Positions 38,384-48,326 of a stretch of DNA of 64,000 nt are shown here, in pieces. The stretch comes from Caballeronia arationis. GTDB lineage: Bacteria; Pseudomonadota; Gammaproteobacteria; Burkholderiales; Burkholderiaceae. Every line of letters begins with the position of its first letter. The first letter of the stretch is position 1. Under the pieces are notes generated by a model. That model was given only the letters and a program-made list of their open reading frames with translations. It was not told the DNA's origin and did not search any database. Position numbers and translations under genes: made by a program. The stretch spans positions 1 through 64,000 of the forward strand of contig NZ_FCOG02000005.1 in the NCBI RefSeq assembly GCF_001544975.2. Direction: 5' to 3'.

Positions 38384-38919
38384 GCCGCCGCTCCGCAGCC
38401 GCCTTGCGTCATGCGCGCCCGGCCGCCGGTTGCAAGGCGGATGCAGCGGGCGGAAAGCGCGGACGCCGCGAGCCTGCTGTTGCGCGCGCTGAAATCGAAA
38501 CTCCGGAAGCCGCCGATCACCTGGCCGGCGGGCGGCGTGAACGACAGATCGGTCGTCGCCCCGGCGATTGCAATCGAAGGCGAAGCAGGTTGCGCTCGCA
38601 ACAACACGGGGGCGCCGTCGCGTTCAACGAAGAGCGCCCAGCCGCACGACCAGTCGGCCGCGCCCGAACCGCAGTTCTTGCCGGGCGCGAGACAGTGGCG
38701 CGCGACGTCGATCCGGCACAGCGTCACGCGCGCGCCTCGCTTCACGGCTTCCGAGCGCGCGAGCGAGAGCGTGGAAAAGAGCGCACGGGCGCGCGCGTCG
38801 ACCTGGTCACGCAGGTGCCACGCAAGAAAAGAAGGCGTCGCGAACGTCGCGATGATCGCCATCACGGCGAGCACCACGGACAGTTCGACGACCGTGAAGC
38901 CAAAAAAGCGAGGTTTCAT
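38380..38919 (-). CDS. fimT: FimT/GspH-like minor pilin
   Basis: A 179-residue FimT/GspH protein. The leader MKPRFFG precedes FTVVELSVVLAVMAIIATFA (Glu at +5). LARSEAVKRGARVTLCR and the later Cys residues fit the GspH domain. ATG 38919 is preferred: GAGG lies about seven bases upstream, while ATG 38925 is adjacent to it. First gene of the minor pilin operon. Confidence 0.83.
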   Translation of the reverse strand: MKPRFFGFTVVELSVVLAVMAIIATFATPSFLAWHLRDQVDARARALFSTLSLARSEAVKRGARVTLCRIDVARHCLAPGKNCGSGAADWSCGWALFVERDGAPVLLRAQPASPSIAIAGATTDLSFTPPAGQVIGGFRSFDFSARNSRLAASALSARCIRLATGGRARMTQGGCGAAA

Positions 38920-39080
38920 TCGCATCCCTCATCGATCGAGTGAGAACAGCGCTCAATCTAGCGAGAAATGCTGGCCGCCGCCATCGGCCGAATGGCCGAC
39001 TACCGGACGCGCGAAAGCCGCGACAGACTCTTCTTTGTCGTTGGCTCTCAATGCACGGGAAGGGAAAAATGCAGAAACGC

Positions 39081-39563
39081 TCAGCGCTTGCGGGAAGTCG
39101 ATTTCTTCGGCGCGGCACGCCGGAATTCATCGAGCACGTCTTCGAACTCGGAAACGTCTTCGAAGCGTTTGTAGACGGACGCGAATCGTACGTAGGCGAT
39201 GGTGTCGAGCTGGCGCAACTCGTTCATCACGAGTTCGCCGAGGCGCTCGCTGCGCACTTCGCGCTCGCCGCTGCCGAGCAACTGGTATTCGATGCGGGCG
39301 ACGGCTGCGTCGATCGCATCGGCTGCAACCGGGCGCTTTCTCAGCGCCAGTTGCATGCTCGCGACGATCTTGCGACGATCGAATTCGGTGCGGCTGCCAT
39401 CCTTCTTCACCACCGACGGCAGCGCCAGCTCGACCCGCTCATACGTCGTGAAACGCTTGTCGCAGGACGGGCAGCGGCGCCGGCGCCGGATGGCCGCGCC
39501 GTCTTCGGACACGCGCGAATCCACCACTTGCGTGTCGTCGTGACGGCAGAAGGGGCAGCGCAT
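39081..39563 (-). CDS. nrdR: transcriptional repressor NrdR
   Basis: A 160-residue regulator of ribonucleotide reductase genes. A zinc ribbon (Cys3, Cys6, Cys31, Cys34) is followed by an ATP-cone (about 49-139; [19 protein letters not shown]). It represses nrd operons when dATP is bound, via NrdR boxes. It starts six bases after glyA, a conserved pair. Confidence 0.95.
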   Translation of the reverse strand: MRCPFCRHDDTQVVDSRVSEDGAAIRRRRRCPSCDKRFTTYERVELALPSVVKKDGSRTEFDRRKIVASMQLALRKRPVAADAIDAAVARIEYQLLGSGEREVRSERLGELVMNELRQLDTIAYVRFASVYKRFEDVSEFEDVLDEFRRAAPKKSTSRKR

Positions 39564-39569
39564 CGGGGC

Positions 39570-40817
39570 TCAGCCGTAGACCGGGAACTGCTTCGTCAGC
39601 TCGGCGACCTTTGCGCGCACGCGCTCGAGATTCGCCTGATCTTCCGGGTTGTCCAGCACGTCCGCGATCAGGTTGCCGACGATTTCCGCTTCCTTCACGC
39701 CGAAGCCGCGCGTCGTCATGGCGGGCGAACCGAGGCGCACGCCGCTCGTGACGAACGGCTTTTCCGGATCGTTCGGAATCGCGTTCTTGTTGACCGTGAT
39801 GTGCGCGGCGCCGAGCGCAGCTTCCGCAGCCTTGCCGGTGATCTTCTTCGCGCGCAGGTCGACCAGCATCACGTGGCTTTCCGTGCGGCCGGAGACGATG
39901 CGCAGGCCGCGCTTCACCAGCGTTTCGGCGAGCACGCGCGCGTTGTCGACCACGCGCTGCTGGTATTCCTTGAATTCCGGCGACAGCGCTTCCTTGAAGG
40001 CGACGGCCTTGGCGGCAATCACGTGCATGAGCGGACCGCCCTGGATGCCCGGGAAGATGGCCGAGTTAATCTGCTTCTCGAACTCGGCCTTCATCAGGAT
40101 CACGCCGCCGCGCGGGCCGCGCAGGCTCTTGTGCGTCGTGGTCGTGACGAAGTCGGCGTGCGGCACCGGATTCGGATAGACGCCCGCGGCGATGAGGCCC
40201 GCGTAGTGCGCCATGTCGACCATGAAGTAGGCGCCGACGCTCTTCGCGATCTGCGACATGCGCTCGAAGTCGATCTTCAGCGCGAACGCGGAAGCGCCCG
40301 CCACGATCAGCTTCGGCTTGTGTTCCTTCGCGAGCTCTTCCGTCTTTGCGTAGTCGATGTCTTCGGCTTCGTTCAGGCCGTAACTCACGACCTTGAACCA
40401 CTTGCCCGACATGTTGACGGGCGAGCCGTGCGTGAGGTGGCCGCCTTCGGCGAGGCTCATGCCCATGATGGTGTCGCCGGGCTTGAGCATCGCGAAGAAG
40501 ACGCCCTGGTTCGCCTGCGAGCCGGAGTTCGGCTGCACGTTCGCGGCTTCGGCGCCAAACAGCTGCTTCACGCGGTCGATAGCGAGCTGCTCGACCACGT
40601 CGACATACTCGCAGCCGCCGTAGTAACGCTTGCCGGGATAGCCTTCGGCGTACTTGTTGGTGAGCTGCGAGCCCTGCGCTTCCATGACGGCCGGGCTCGT
40701 GTAGTTTTCCGACGCGATCAGTTCGATGTGATCTTCCTGGCGGCGGTTTTCCAGTTCGATGGCCTTGAACAGTTCGGGATCGACGCTGGCGATGGTGCTT
40801 TGGGCTCTGTCAAACAT
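39570..40817 (-). CDS. glyA: serine hydroxymethyltransferase
   Basis: A 415-residue PLP enzyme interconverting serine and glycine with tetrahydrofolate. [22 protein letters not shown], the PLP Lys in [14 protein letters not shown], and [14 protein letters not shown] are complete. It is the main source of one-carbon units. The upstream gap (40818-41336) carries its control region. Confidence 0.97.
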   Translation of the reverse strand: MFDRAQSTIASVDPELFKAIELENRRQEDHIELIASENYTSPAVMEAQGSQLTNKYAEGYPGKRYYGGCEYVDVVEQLAIDRVKQLFGAEAANVQPNSGSQANQGVFFAMLKPGDTIMGMSLAEGGHLTHGSPVNMSGKWFKVVSYGLNEAEDIDYAKTEELAKEHKPKLIVAGASAFALKIDFERMSQIAKSVGAYFMVDMAHYAGLIAAGVYPNPVPHADFVTTTTHKSLRGPRGGVILMKAEFEKQINSAIFPGIQGGPLMHVIAAKAVAFKEALSPEFKEYQQRVVDNARVLAETLVKRGLRIVSGRTESHVMLVDLRAKKITGKAAEAALGAAHITVNKNAIPNDPEKPFVTSGVRLGSPAMTTRGFGVKEAEIVGNLIADVLDNPEDQANLERVRAKVAELTKQFPVYG

Positions 40818-41336
40818 ACGTTTTCCGTTAGATCTAAACAGGTTGACCGGATCGCGCGTGCGCGGGCATGGCTGCCTGACGTCACGCTGGTGACACTGGT
40901 GACGTTACGGCACGTGGCGCGGGATGCAGAATGGGTCCTGGCGTGGGAGGAAAACTCCGTATACGCGAGACGGACAGCCACCGGCAGCGCAGCGACGGCG
41001 CGCGGATCTCAGCTGCCCAGGCGAACGGCAAAACGATGCTCCGCGCTTCCCGGTGGGTCGTTCCACCTTGAATCCGAAGATTCTATCGCCAGTCACGCGG
41101 AGTTTGAGCGTTGTAGTGTAATGGGGTGTCGTGCAATAGGCAACCGAGGCCGCGCGCCGCTGCGGGAGCCTAAATCAGGCAAAATTGCACGACCGTTCGT
41201 ATTGCTGTACGCCCATGATCATGCGGAGCCCGCGACTTGCCGCGCCGCACCAATGGAAGTACGCTTTGCGCCGTTGCAAGGCGCACCCATGCGCCGCGCG
41301 AACCTCGTTTCCCTACATCACAACCGGAACCCGCTC
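40818..41336. other. 519-base spacer between divergent glyA and SDR
   Basis: No gene was seen. An inverted repeat ACGTCAC / GTGACGT (40879-40885 with 40899-40905) with inner GGTGAC copies lies about 60 bases upstream of glyA, and could be a control site. The rest is ordinary GC-rich sequence. Confidence 0.4.
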
Positions 41337-42083
41337 ATGATCGTATTCGTCACTGGCGCGTCCGCCGGCTTCGGCGCCGCCATCGCCCGCACTTTCGTGA
41401 AAGGCGGTCATCGCGTGATCGCCAGCGCCCGGCGCCGTGACCGGCTCCAGGCGCTCTCGAACGAGCTCGGCGACGCGCTCCTGCCCCTCGAACTCGATGT
41501 CACCGACGACCGCGCCGTTGCCGCCGCCATCGCGTCGCTGCCGGAAGCCTTCTCGCAGGTCGACGTGCTCGTCAACAACGCCGGCCTCGCGCTCGGCCTC
41601 GAACCGGCGCAGCGCGCGAATCTCGACGACTGGAAGAAGATGATCGAGACGAACTGCACGGGCCTCGTCTCGGTTACGCACGCGGTGCTGCCGGGCATGG
41701 TCGAGCGCAATCGCGGCCATGTGTTCAACATGGGATCCGTCGCGGGCACCTATCCGTATGCGGGCGGCAACGTGTACGGCGCGAGCAAGGCGTTCGTGCG
41801 CCAGTTCAGCCTGAACCTGCGCGCGGATGTGGCGGGCACCGCGCTGCGCGTCACCGATATCGAGCCGGGCCTCGTCGGCGGCACCGAATTTTCGAACGTG
41901 CGCTTCAAGGGCGACGACTCGAAAGCGGCCAACGTCTACCAGAATGTTCAGGCGCTCACCCCCGAAGACATCGCCGACGCCATCTACTGGATCGCGACCC
42001 GTCCGGCGCACGTGAACGTCAACGCCATCGAGATCATGCCGATCGCGCAGACCTTCGCACCGTTGCAAATACATCGCGGTTGA
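41337..42083 (+). CDS. ydfG: SDR-family NADP-dependent 3-hydroxy acid dehydrogenase (YdfG-like)
   Basis: A 248-residue classical SDR. NADP-binding TGASAGFG, basic ASARRRDRL, NNAG, and catalytic YGASK are in place. It resembles YdfG (L-allo-threonine / 3-hydroxy acid dehydrogenase, malonic semialdehyde reductase); substrate not provable here. ATG 41337 gives the usual MIVFVTGASAGFG start. Confidence 0.87.
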   Translation: MIVFVTGASAGFGAAIARTFVKGGHRVIASARRRDRLQALSNELGDALLPLELDVTDDRAVAAAIASLPEAFSQVDVLVNNAGLALGLEPAQRANLDDWKKMIETNCTGLVSVTHAVLPGMVERNRGHVFNMGSVAGTYPYAGGNVYGASKAFVRQFSLNLRADVAGTALRVTDIEPGLVGGTEFSNVRFKGDDSKAANVYQNVQALTPEDIADAIYWIATRPAHVNVNAIEIMPIAQTFAPLQIHRG

Positions 42084-42129
42084 ATGCCCGATTTCGCGTC
42101 ATATGCGTAGCTTCCGGTAAAATGCGCGG

Positions 42130-42597
42130 ATGAATATGTCTAGCAGCGAAAATCAGCCGGCGAACGATCCGCTGACTTTCGAGTGGCCGATTCGCGTGTA
42201 TTACGAGGACACCGACGCCGGCGGCATCGTCTTCTACGCGAACTATCTGAAGTTCTTCGAGCGAGCGCGCACCGAATGGCTGCGCGCGTGCGGCATCGAC
42301 CAGCGAAAGCTGATCGACTCCGAAGGCGTCGCGTTCGTCGTCAAGCGCACGGCCGTGGATTATTCGGCGCCGGCGCGGCTCGACGACATCGTGCGGGTCG
42401 TCAGCCGGATCGATCGCCTCGGCCGCGCGTCGGTGGATTTTCATCAGGAAGCATGGCGCGACGAGGTCCTGCTCGCATCCGGAGATATCCGCGTGGCATC
42501 GGTCGATCTCGCATCGATCCGTCCCGTCGGCATTCCGGGCGCGGTGCTCGCCGGACTGAAACGCGGGCCCGTGACACCTTCCATGCCGGCTGCATGA
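42130..42597 (+). CDS. ybgC: Tol-Pal system-associated acyl-CoA thioesterase
   Basis: A 155-residue hot-dog thioesterase. The YbgC motif RVYYEDTDAGGIVFYANYLKFFERARTEWLR has the catalytic Asp in DTDAGG. It is first in the tol-pal cluster, 180 bases before tolQ; its precise job in envelope upkeep is unsettled. Confidence 0.94.
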   Translation: MNMSSSENQPANDPLTFEWPIRVYYEDTDAGGIVFYANYLKFFERARTEWLRACGIDQRKLIDSEGVAFVVKRTAVDYSAPARLDDIVRVVSRIDRLGRASVDFHQEAWRDEVLLASGDIRVASVDLASIRPVGIPGAVLAGLKRGPVTPSMPAA

Positions 42598-42777
42598 GGG
42601 CCGCATGAGCATCGGAACGAGCGCCGGCAGAAAACCAATGAACTCGTCGTGACCCTGAGAACACCAAGCCTGCATTGCAAGGCAAGCAGCATCGAGCATG
42701 AGCCGGCAAGAGCCGGGACTTTCGAAACTTTCACGAAAGCCTGACACGCTCCATTCGGGACGTAACAGCGGACCTTT

Positions 42778-43455
42778 ATGAACAATACACAAGACCTGTC
42801 GATCGTTTCCCTCGTCATTCACGCGAGTCTGCTCGCGCAGGCCGTCATGGCCCTGCTGCTGATCCTGTCGCTGCTGTCGTGGACTTTCATCTTCCGCAAG
42901 TGGTTCGCCATCCGGCGCGCCCGCGCGCAAACCGAGCGCTTCGAACGCGATTTCTGGTCCGGCGGGGACCTGCAGGCGCTCTATCAGAGCGCAGCCAACA
43001 ACCGTCACACCATCGGCGCGCTCGAGCGCATTTTCGAATCCGGCATGCGCGAGTTCCTGAAGGGCAAGGAGCGCCGCATCACGGATCCAGGCGCGATCCT
43101 CGATGGCTCCCGCCGCGCTATGCGTGCCGCCTTCCAGCGCGAGATGGACGTGCTCGAAGCAAACCTCGCGTTTCTCGCGTCGGTGGGTTCGGTCAGTCCG
43201 TATATCGGCCTCTTCGGCACGGTCTGGGGGATCATGAATTCGTTCCGCGGCCTGGCCAACGTACAGCAGGCGACGCTCGCGAACGTTGCGCCAGGTATCG
43301 CCGAGGCGCTCGTCGCCACCGCAATCGGCCTCTTTGCCGCGATTCCGGCGGTGGTCGCATACAACCGCTACGCGCACGATATCGACCGTCTGGCGATCCG
43401 CTTCGAGACCTTCATCGAAGAGTTCTCGAACATCTTGCAGCGTCAGGCGCACTAA
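42778..43455 (+). CDS. tolQ: Tol-Pal system protein TolQ
   Basis: A 225-residue three-helix inner membrane protein of the MotA/TolQ/ExbB family. With TolR it forms the proton-driven motor that acts on TolA during envelope constriction. The conserved SVSPYIGLFGTVWGIMNSF and GIAEALVATAIGLFAAIPAVVAYN helices are visible. Confidence 0.97.
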   Translation: MNNTQDLSIVSLVIHASLLAQAVMALLLILSLLSWTFIFRKWFAIRRARAQTERFERDFWSGGDLQALYQSAANNRHTIGALERIFESGMREFLKGKERRITDPGAILDGSRRAMRAAFQREMDVLEANLAFLASVGSVSPYIGLFGTVWGIMNSFRGLANVQQATLANVAPGIAEALVATAIGLFAAIPAVVAYNRYAHDIDRLAIRFETFIEEFSNILQRQAH

Positions 43456-43465
43456 GGAGTCCGCG

Positions 43466-43912
43466 ATGGCCGGAGGCCCTACTCGTTCCAGCATGCGCGG
43501 CAGTTCGCGCCGCGCGATGTCCGACATCAACGTCGTGCCGTATATCGACGTGATGCTCGTGCTGCTCGTCATCTTCATGGTGACGGCGCCGCTCGTCTCG
43601 CCGTCGATCATCAACCTGCCGACAGTCGGCAACGCGCAGCCGCAGGAGCAGACGCCGCCGCTCGTGGTCAACATCAAGGCGGACGGCAGCATGAACGTGC
43701 GCTACAAGGAAGACGGCGGCGCGGCGCAGCAGCAGAACATGACCAAGGACGAGCTCAATTCGTTCGTGCTGAACCGGCAGGAATCGCATCCAGACCAGCC
43801 GGTCGTGATCGCCGCCGACAAGACCGTGAAGTACGAAGTCGTGATGAACGTGATGTCCGACATGAAAGCGCGCGGCGTCAAGCGCGTCGGCTTGCTGGTG
43901 AAATCTCAATAA
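43466..43912 (+). CDS. tolR: Tol-Pal system protein TolR
   Basis: A 148-residue TolR with one transmembrane helix near the N-terminus. The proton-carrying Asp lies in INVVPYIDVMLVLLVIFMV. The periplasmic domain follows. AAGGAG precedes ATG 43466. Confidence 0.96.
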   Translation: MAGGPTRSSMRGSSRRAMSDINVVPYIDVMLVLLVIFMVTAPLVSPSIINLPTVGNAQPQEQTPPLVVNIKADGSMNVRYKEDGGAAQQQNMTKDELNSFVLNRQESHPDQPVVIAADKTVKYEVVMNVMSDMKARGVKRVGLLVKSQ

Positions 43913-43916
43913 CGCA

Positions 43917-44993
43917 ATGATCGATCGGCATATCCGGCAGACCCGCGCCCGACCCATCCGCCCGCCGCGCGAGCGCGGCACGTGGAAAGCGTTCGCGCTC
44001 GCCGCGCTGATGCACCTGCTGCTCGGCTGGCTGCTGTATCACGGCATCAACTGGCAGAACAACACGCCCGCCGGCTCGGAAGCGGAACTCTGGACCGAGA
44101 TTCCGGACCTCTCCACGCCGACGCCCCGCCCTGCACCGCCGCCGCCTGCGCCCGTCAAGGTGCAGCCCGCGCCGCCGCCCGCGAAGGACGAGGAGGCCGA
44201 CATCGCGTTGCAGGAAAAGAAGCGCAAGCAGCAGGAAGCCGCCGCGCGCGAGGCGCAGCTCGCGGAACAGCGCCGCCAGCAGGAGCAGGCACAACAGGAA
44301 GCGGACGCGAAGCGTCAGCAGCAGCTCGCCGCGCAGCAGGCGGCCATGGCTGCGGCGCAGAAGGCCGCGCAGGAAAAGCAGAAACAGGTCGAAAAGCAGA
44401 AGCAGCTCGACCAGCAGAAGGCCGACCAGCAGAAGCAGCAGCAACTGAAGGCGCAGCAGAAGGAAGCCGAGGCGGCCAAGGCCGAGCAGTTGAAGGAACA
44501 GAAGGAAGCCAAGGACAAGGCCGACGCGCAGGCGAAAGCCAAGGCGGACGCCGATGCGAAGGCCAAGGATAAAGCCAAGGCCGACGCCGCCGCGAAAGCC
44601 AAGCTCGATTCCGAGCGCCGCGCGCGACTCGCGCAGTTGCAGGGGCAGGCCGGCGGCGGGTCGAGTGACAGCGGCGAGGGGCTGGCGAAGGGCGGAACGG
44701 GCCGCGGCGCGGGTGGCAATGCGACCTCGCCGGGCTATGCGGAGAAGGTTCAGCGCCGTGTGCGTCCGAACATCGTCTGGGCCGGTGAAACGGCCGGGCT
44801 CGAGACCGTGGTCACGGTACGTTGCGCGCCCTCGGGCACACTGCTTTCGTCGTCGATCTCGCGCTCGAGCGGCAACGATCAGTGGGACGAGGCGGCATTG
44901 CGCGCGGTGCGGCGCTCCGACCCGATGCCGGTCGACATCAACGGCCAGGCTCCGGCGTCCTTTACCATCACGCTGCGCCCGGCTGGCGGCTGA
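43917..44993 (+). CDS. tolA: Tol-Pal system protein TolA
   Basis: A 358-residue inner-membrane protein spanning the periplasm. N-terminal helix near residues 22-42 ([18 protein letters not shown]), a Pro stretch, then a long Ala/Lys/Gln/Glu-rich helical domain (about 90-240), a Gly-rich hinge and the C-terminal TonB-like domain (about 270-358) that meets Pal and TolB. The repetitive middle codes helix and is not a DNA repeat of interest. Confidence 0.95.
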   Translation: MIDRHIRQTRARPIRPPRERGTWKAFALAALMHLLLGWLLYHGINWQNNTPAGSEAELWTEIPDLSTPTPRPAPPPPAPVKVQPAPPPAKDEEADIALQEKKRKQQEAAAREAQLAEQRRQQEQAQQEADAKRQQQLAAQQAAMAAAQKAAQEKQKQVEKQKQLDQQKADQQKQQQLKAQQKEAEAAKAEQLKEQKEAKDKADAQAKAKADADAKAKDKAKADAAAKAKLDSERRARLAQLQGQAGGGSSDSGEGLAKGGTGRGAGGNATSPGYAEKVQRRVRPNIVWAGETAGLETVVTVRCAPSGTLLSSSISRSSGNDQWDEAALRAVRRSDPMPVDINGQAPASFTITLRPAGG

Positions 44994-45088
44994 TTGCAAG
45001 GCTTACAACGCGGGAACGAATCGTGCGGCCGGCGGTCTGTTCTGCAGTTTCGAATAGTTTAAAAATCGCTTTTGGGAACGAATACAGC

Positions 45089-46378
45089 ATGAGTTTGATG
45101 ACAAAGCTTGGCCTGAGGACGCTCATCGCGTCCTGCCTGATCGCCGCGGGTACCGCACATGCGGAGCTCAACGTGCTCGTGACCGGCGTCGGTTCAACCC
45201 AGTTTCCGATCGCAACCGCAAACTTCGCGAACGAAGCGAATTCGCCGCAACAGGTGAGTGCCATCGTGCGGCAGGATCTGGCGCGCAGCGGCAAGTTCAA
45301 CAACATCGATGCGGGCAGCACGCCGGTATCGGAGACGGACTCCGTCGATCTCGGCAGCTGGAAAGCCAAGGGCGCCGACGCCTTTGTGTCCGGCAGTGTG
45401 ACGAAGCTGTCGAACGGCCAGTACGAAGTGCGCTTCCGCCTTTATGACACGGTCAAGCAGCAGAGCCTCGGCGGCCTGTCGCTCGTCAGTCCCGAAAGCG
45501 GCCTGCGCATGAGCGCGCACAAGGTCGCCGACTACATCTACGCAAAACTGCTCGGCGGCCGCGGCGTGTTCGCGACGCGTCTTTCGTATGTGATCCAGAC
45601 AGGCGGCAAGTACCAGTTGCAGATTTCCGACTCGGACGGCCAGGACGCGCGCATCGCGCTCAACAGCCCCGAGCCGATCATCTCGCCGGCCTGGTCGCCC
45701 GACGGCACGAAGGTCGCGTACGTCTCGTTCGAGAAGAAGAAGCCGGTCGTCTATATCCACGACCTGCCGACGGGCAAGCGCGTCGTCGTTTCGAATCAGA
45801 AGGGCAACAACAGTGCGCCGGCGTGGTCTCCGGACGGCCGCAAGCTCGCGGTCGCGCTGTCGCGCACGGGCAACACGCAGATTTTCGAAGTCAATGCGGA
45901 CGGCAGCGGTTTGCGCCGCCTGACGCAAGGCAGCTCCATCGACACGGAGCCGGCCTACTCTCCTGATGGCAACTCGATTTATTTCACGAGCGACCGCGGC
46001 GGCCAACCGCAGATCTACAAGATGCCCGCGGGCGGCGAGAACGCCGGGGCAGCGCAGCGCGTCACGTTCACGGGCAACTACAACACAAGCCCGCGCGTGA
46101 GCCCGGACGGCAAGCAACTCGCGTACATTTCGCGTACTGGCGGCGGCTTCAAGCTGTACCTGCAGGACCTCGGGTCCGGCACGGCTACTGGCCTGACCGA
46201 CACGACGCATGACGAATCGCCCAGCTTCGCGGCGAATGGTCAGTACATCCTCTACGCCACCCAGGTGAACGGGCGTGGCGTGTTGGCAGCCGTTTCGACC
46301 GACGGTCGGACGCGGCAAGTCTTGTCCGTGCAGGGCGGCGTCGTACGCGAACCGTCCTGGGGTCCGTTCATGCAATAA
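45089..46378 (+). CDS. tolB: Tol-Pal system beta-propeller protein TolB
   Basis: A 429-residue periplasmic protein: signal peptide (cut after AHA, residue 25), TolB N-terminal domain, then a six-bladed propeller with repeated SPDG motifs ([39 protein letters not shown] and others). It binds Pal. ATG 45089 is selected from the signal peptide. Confidence 0.96.
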   Translation: MSLMTKLGLRTLIASCLIAAGTAHAELNVLVTGVGSTQFPIATANFANEANSPQQVSAIVRQDLARSGKFNNIDAGSTPVSETDSVDLGSWKAKGADAFVSGSVTKLSNGQYEVRFRLYDTVKQQSLGGLSLVSPESGLRMSAHKVADYIYAKLLGGRGVFATRLSYVIQTGGKYQLQISDSDGQDARIALNSPEPIISPAWSPDGTKVAYVSFEKKKPVVYIHDLPTGKRVVVSNQKGNNSAPAWSPDGRKLAVALSRTGNTQIFEVNADGSGLRRLTQGSSIDTEPAYSPDGNSIYFTSDRGGQPQIYKMPAGGENAGAAQRVTFTGNYNTSPRVSPDGKQLAYISRTGGGFKLYLQDLGSGTATGLTDTTHDESPSFAANGQYILYATQVNGRGVLAAVSTDGRTRQVLSVQGGVVREPSWGPFMQ

Positions 46379-46428
46379 CCTCATGCTTTAAGTAGATTAC
46401 GTTGCGCAATAACACAAGGAGAGTAACC

Positions 46429-46935
46429 ATGATGTCGAAACTTCGTGTCGGCTTTGCAATCGCGATGGTCGGTGCGCTGGCCGCCTGTTCTTCGGGCGTG
46501 AAGCTCGATGAAGGCGCGAACAAGGGTACAGGCACCAACCAGCCGAACCCGAACGCCGTGGCGACGGTCAACGTCGACCCGCTGAACGATCCGAACAGCC
46601 CGCTCGCCAAGCGCAGCATCTATTTCGACTTCGACAGCTACGCCGTCAAGGACGAATACCAGTCGCTGGTGCAGCAACACTCGACGTACCTGAAGGGTCA
46701 TCCGGAGCGGCGCGTCCTGATCCAGGGCAACACCGACGAGCGTGGCACGAGCGAGTACAACCTCGCGCTGGGTCAGAAGCGTGCTGAAGCCGTGCGTCGC
46801 GCAATGTCGCTGATGGGCGTCGCCGACACGCAGATGGAAGCCGTGAGCCTCGGCAAGGAAAAGCCGACGGCGACGGGTCATGACGAAGCTTCGTGGGCCG
46901 AAAACCGCCGCGCCGACCTCGTCTATCAACAGTAA
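46429..46935 (+). CDS. pal: peptidoglycan-associated lipoprotein
   Basis: A 168-residue outer membrane lipoprotein: lipobox ALAAC with Cys20 and an OmpA-type peptidoglycan-binding domain (YFDFDSYAVKDEYQ, GNTDERGTSEYNLALGQKRAEAV). AAGGAGAG is seven bases before ATG 46429; ATG 46432 is adjacent. Confidence 0.96.
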   Translation: MMSKLRVGFAIAMVGALAACSSGVKLDEGANKGTGTNQPNPNAVATVNVDPLNDPNSPLAKRSIYFDFDSYAVKDEYQSLVQQHSTYLKGHPERRVLIQGNTDERGTSEYNLALGQKRAEAVRRAMSLMGVADTQMEAVSLGKEKPTATGHDEASWAENRRADLVYQQ

Positions 46936-46962
46936 CGTAACCAGTCACGGGTGAGTCGCCCT

Positions 46963-47712
46963 ATGTTGTATCGCTTCCCCTCGCTGCGCATCGTCGCAGC
47001 CGTTTGTGTGGCCGGATCGGCGCTCGCAGGCGCGCCCGCGCATGCGGGTGTCTTCGACGACAACGAAGCGCGCAAGGCCGTGCTCGACCTGCGCACGAAA
47101 TCGGACAACCTGACGAGTCAGCTGTCCGCAGCCCAACGCACGATCCTCGATCAATCGAATCGTCTCGACCAGCTGAACCAGCAGGTCGCGACGCTTCGAG
47201 GCCAGAACGAGGACTTGTCCAACCAGGTCGCCACGCTGCAGAAGCAGCAGAAGGACTACTACGCCGATCTCGATGCGCGGCTGAAGAAGTTCGAGCCGCA
47301 GCAGCAGACGGTCGATGGCATGCAGGGCACCGTGCAGCCAGGCGAGACGGAAGCGTTCAACGCGGCGTCGAATCAGTTCCGTGCCGGTGACTTCAAGAGC
47401 GCCGCAGCGTCGTTCAAGACGTTCGTGGCGAAGTATCCGCAGAGCCCGTATCAGCCGACCGCGCAGTACTGGCTCGGCAATGCGCTGTATGCCGAGCGCG
47501 ACTACAAAGGGTCCACTGCAATCTGGCAGAACCTGGTGAAGTCGTACCCCACGCATCCGCGAGCGCCCGAAGCGTTGCTCGCAATCGCGAACAACCAGAT
47601 CGAACAGGGCCAGAAAGCCGCTGCGAAGAAGACGCTGGAACAGATCATCTCGCAGTACAGCGGCACCGAGACTGCGCAGACCGCGCAGAGCAGGATGTCG
47701 CAGGTGAAGTAA
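46963..47712 (+). CDS. cpoB: cell division coordinator CpoB
   Basis: A 249-residue periplasmic protein: signal peptide (cut after AHA, about residue 24), a coiled-coil trimerisation region (about 40-105) and C-terminal TPR repeats. CpoB (YbgF) tunes PBP1B activity with Tol. ATG 46963 is chosen over GTG 46951 since it gives a normal signal peptide. Confidence 0.93.
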   Translation: MLYRFPSLRIVAAVCVAGSALAGAPAHAGVFDDNEARKAVLDLRTKSDNLTSQLSAAQRTILDQSNRLDQLNQQVATLRGQNEDLSNQVATLQKQQKDYYADLDARLKKFEPQQQTVDGMQGTVQPGETEAFNAASNQFRAGDFKSAAASFKTFVAKYPQSPYQPTAQYWLGNALYAERDYKGSTAIWQNLVKSYPTHPRAPEALLAIANNQIEQGQKAAAKKTLEQIISQYSGTETAQTAQSRMSQVK

Positions 47713-47752
47713 GCGAAGCTTCTTCGTCGGAAATTCGCGCCTCTCGCTGTAA

Positions 47753-47786
47753 GGGCCCGCTGCTTGGTTGCAGCGGGCCTTTTCTT
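47753..47786 (+). terminator. terminator after cpoB
   Basis: CCCGCTGC / GCAGCGGG with a TTGGTT loop, extended by AAGG/CCTT pairs around one bulged G, is followed by TTTCTTTT. It ends the tol-pal operon. Confidence 0.85.
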
Positions 47787-47826
47787 TTGTGAGGGGGCTT
47801 GTCGGATGAATCGTTCCCGGCCGATG

Positions 47827-47856
47827 TTGACAAATTCCGTGTCGAATGACTATAAT
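47827..47856 (+). promoter_or_regulatory. consensus sigma-70 promoter for tRNA-Lys
   Basis: TTGACA (47827-47832) and TATAAT (47851-47856), both exact, are 18 bases apart; the tRNA begins 12 bases later. Confidence 0.9.
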
Positions 47857-47867
47857 TTCGGCTCTTT

Positions 47868-47943
47868 GGGTCGTTAGCTCAGCTGGTAGAGCAGCGGACT
47901 TTTAATCCGTTGGTCACAGGTTCGAATCCCGTACGGCCTACCA
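47868..47943 (+). tRNA. tRNA-Lys (TTT anticodon)
   Basis: A 76-base tRNA with a full acceptor stem (two G-U pairs), D-loop TAGCTCAGCTGGTAGAG, anticodon arm CGGACTTTTAATCCG with TTT, T-arm ACAGGTTCGAATCCCGT and encoded CCA end. It decodes AAA/AAG. Confidence 0.97.
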
Positions 47944-47949
47944 AAGATC

Positions 47950-47983
47950 AAAAGGGTTACAGGCGAAAGCCTGTAACCCTTTT
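47950..47983 (+). terminator. terminator after tRNA-Lys
   Basis: A perfect 15-bp stem (47950-47964 with 47969-47983) around the tetraloop GAAA, with A4 and T4 at the ends. Confidence 0.9.
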
Positions 47984-48326
47984 CCGTTTGGGCGCTCATC
48001 AGCGCATTGCTTGCCAAGCGGATCTGTCAGCCGGCCCGCTCACTCCCGCCTCAAAGCATCCCGGGGTCATTCACACCCGTCTCCGATTTCGCTGTCACTT
48101 CGTTCCGCTTTGTCGATATCCCGTTACACGCGACTCCCGGATAAAACATACGCAATCCTGATCATCCACTCGCCTCCCACGGATGACATTCATCAACAAT
48201 CTCGACGCGCCCAAGCGACAGAATGGATGTCAAAACCTCGTGCTCAGTTGCTACATGCCGCCTTCGAATGACGATACGAATCGCGTCGACGCAACGAGGA
48301 TGCATCGCAAGCAAGCCGGATACGAC
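47984..48326 (+). other. 343-base spacer between tRNA-Lys terminator and ppk2
   Basis: No gene is clear. The ppk2 frame is open from ATG 48183, so part may be coding if the true start is further upstream (48183, 48255 or 48300). No repeat of the tRNA 3' end, as an integration scar would leave, was seen. Confidence 0.4.

Noticed and set aside
38940..42083. Very long plus-strand frame across nrdR, glyA and the SDR
   Set aside because: Only its last 248 codons are a real SDR; the rest is antisense to glyA and nrdR.
44160..44640. Repetitive DNA within tolA
   Set aside because: It reflects the normal Ala/Lys/Gln-rich helix of TolA.
47868..47943. tRNA-Lys as integration site of a 48-60 kb genomic island
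   Set aside because: No direct repeat of the tRNA 3' end was seen downstream, no integrase, and coding style is like the rest.
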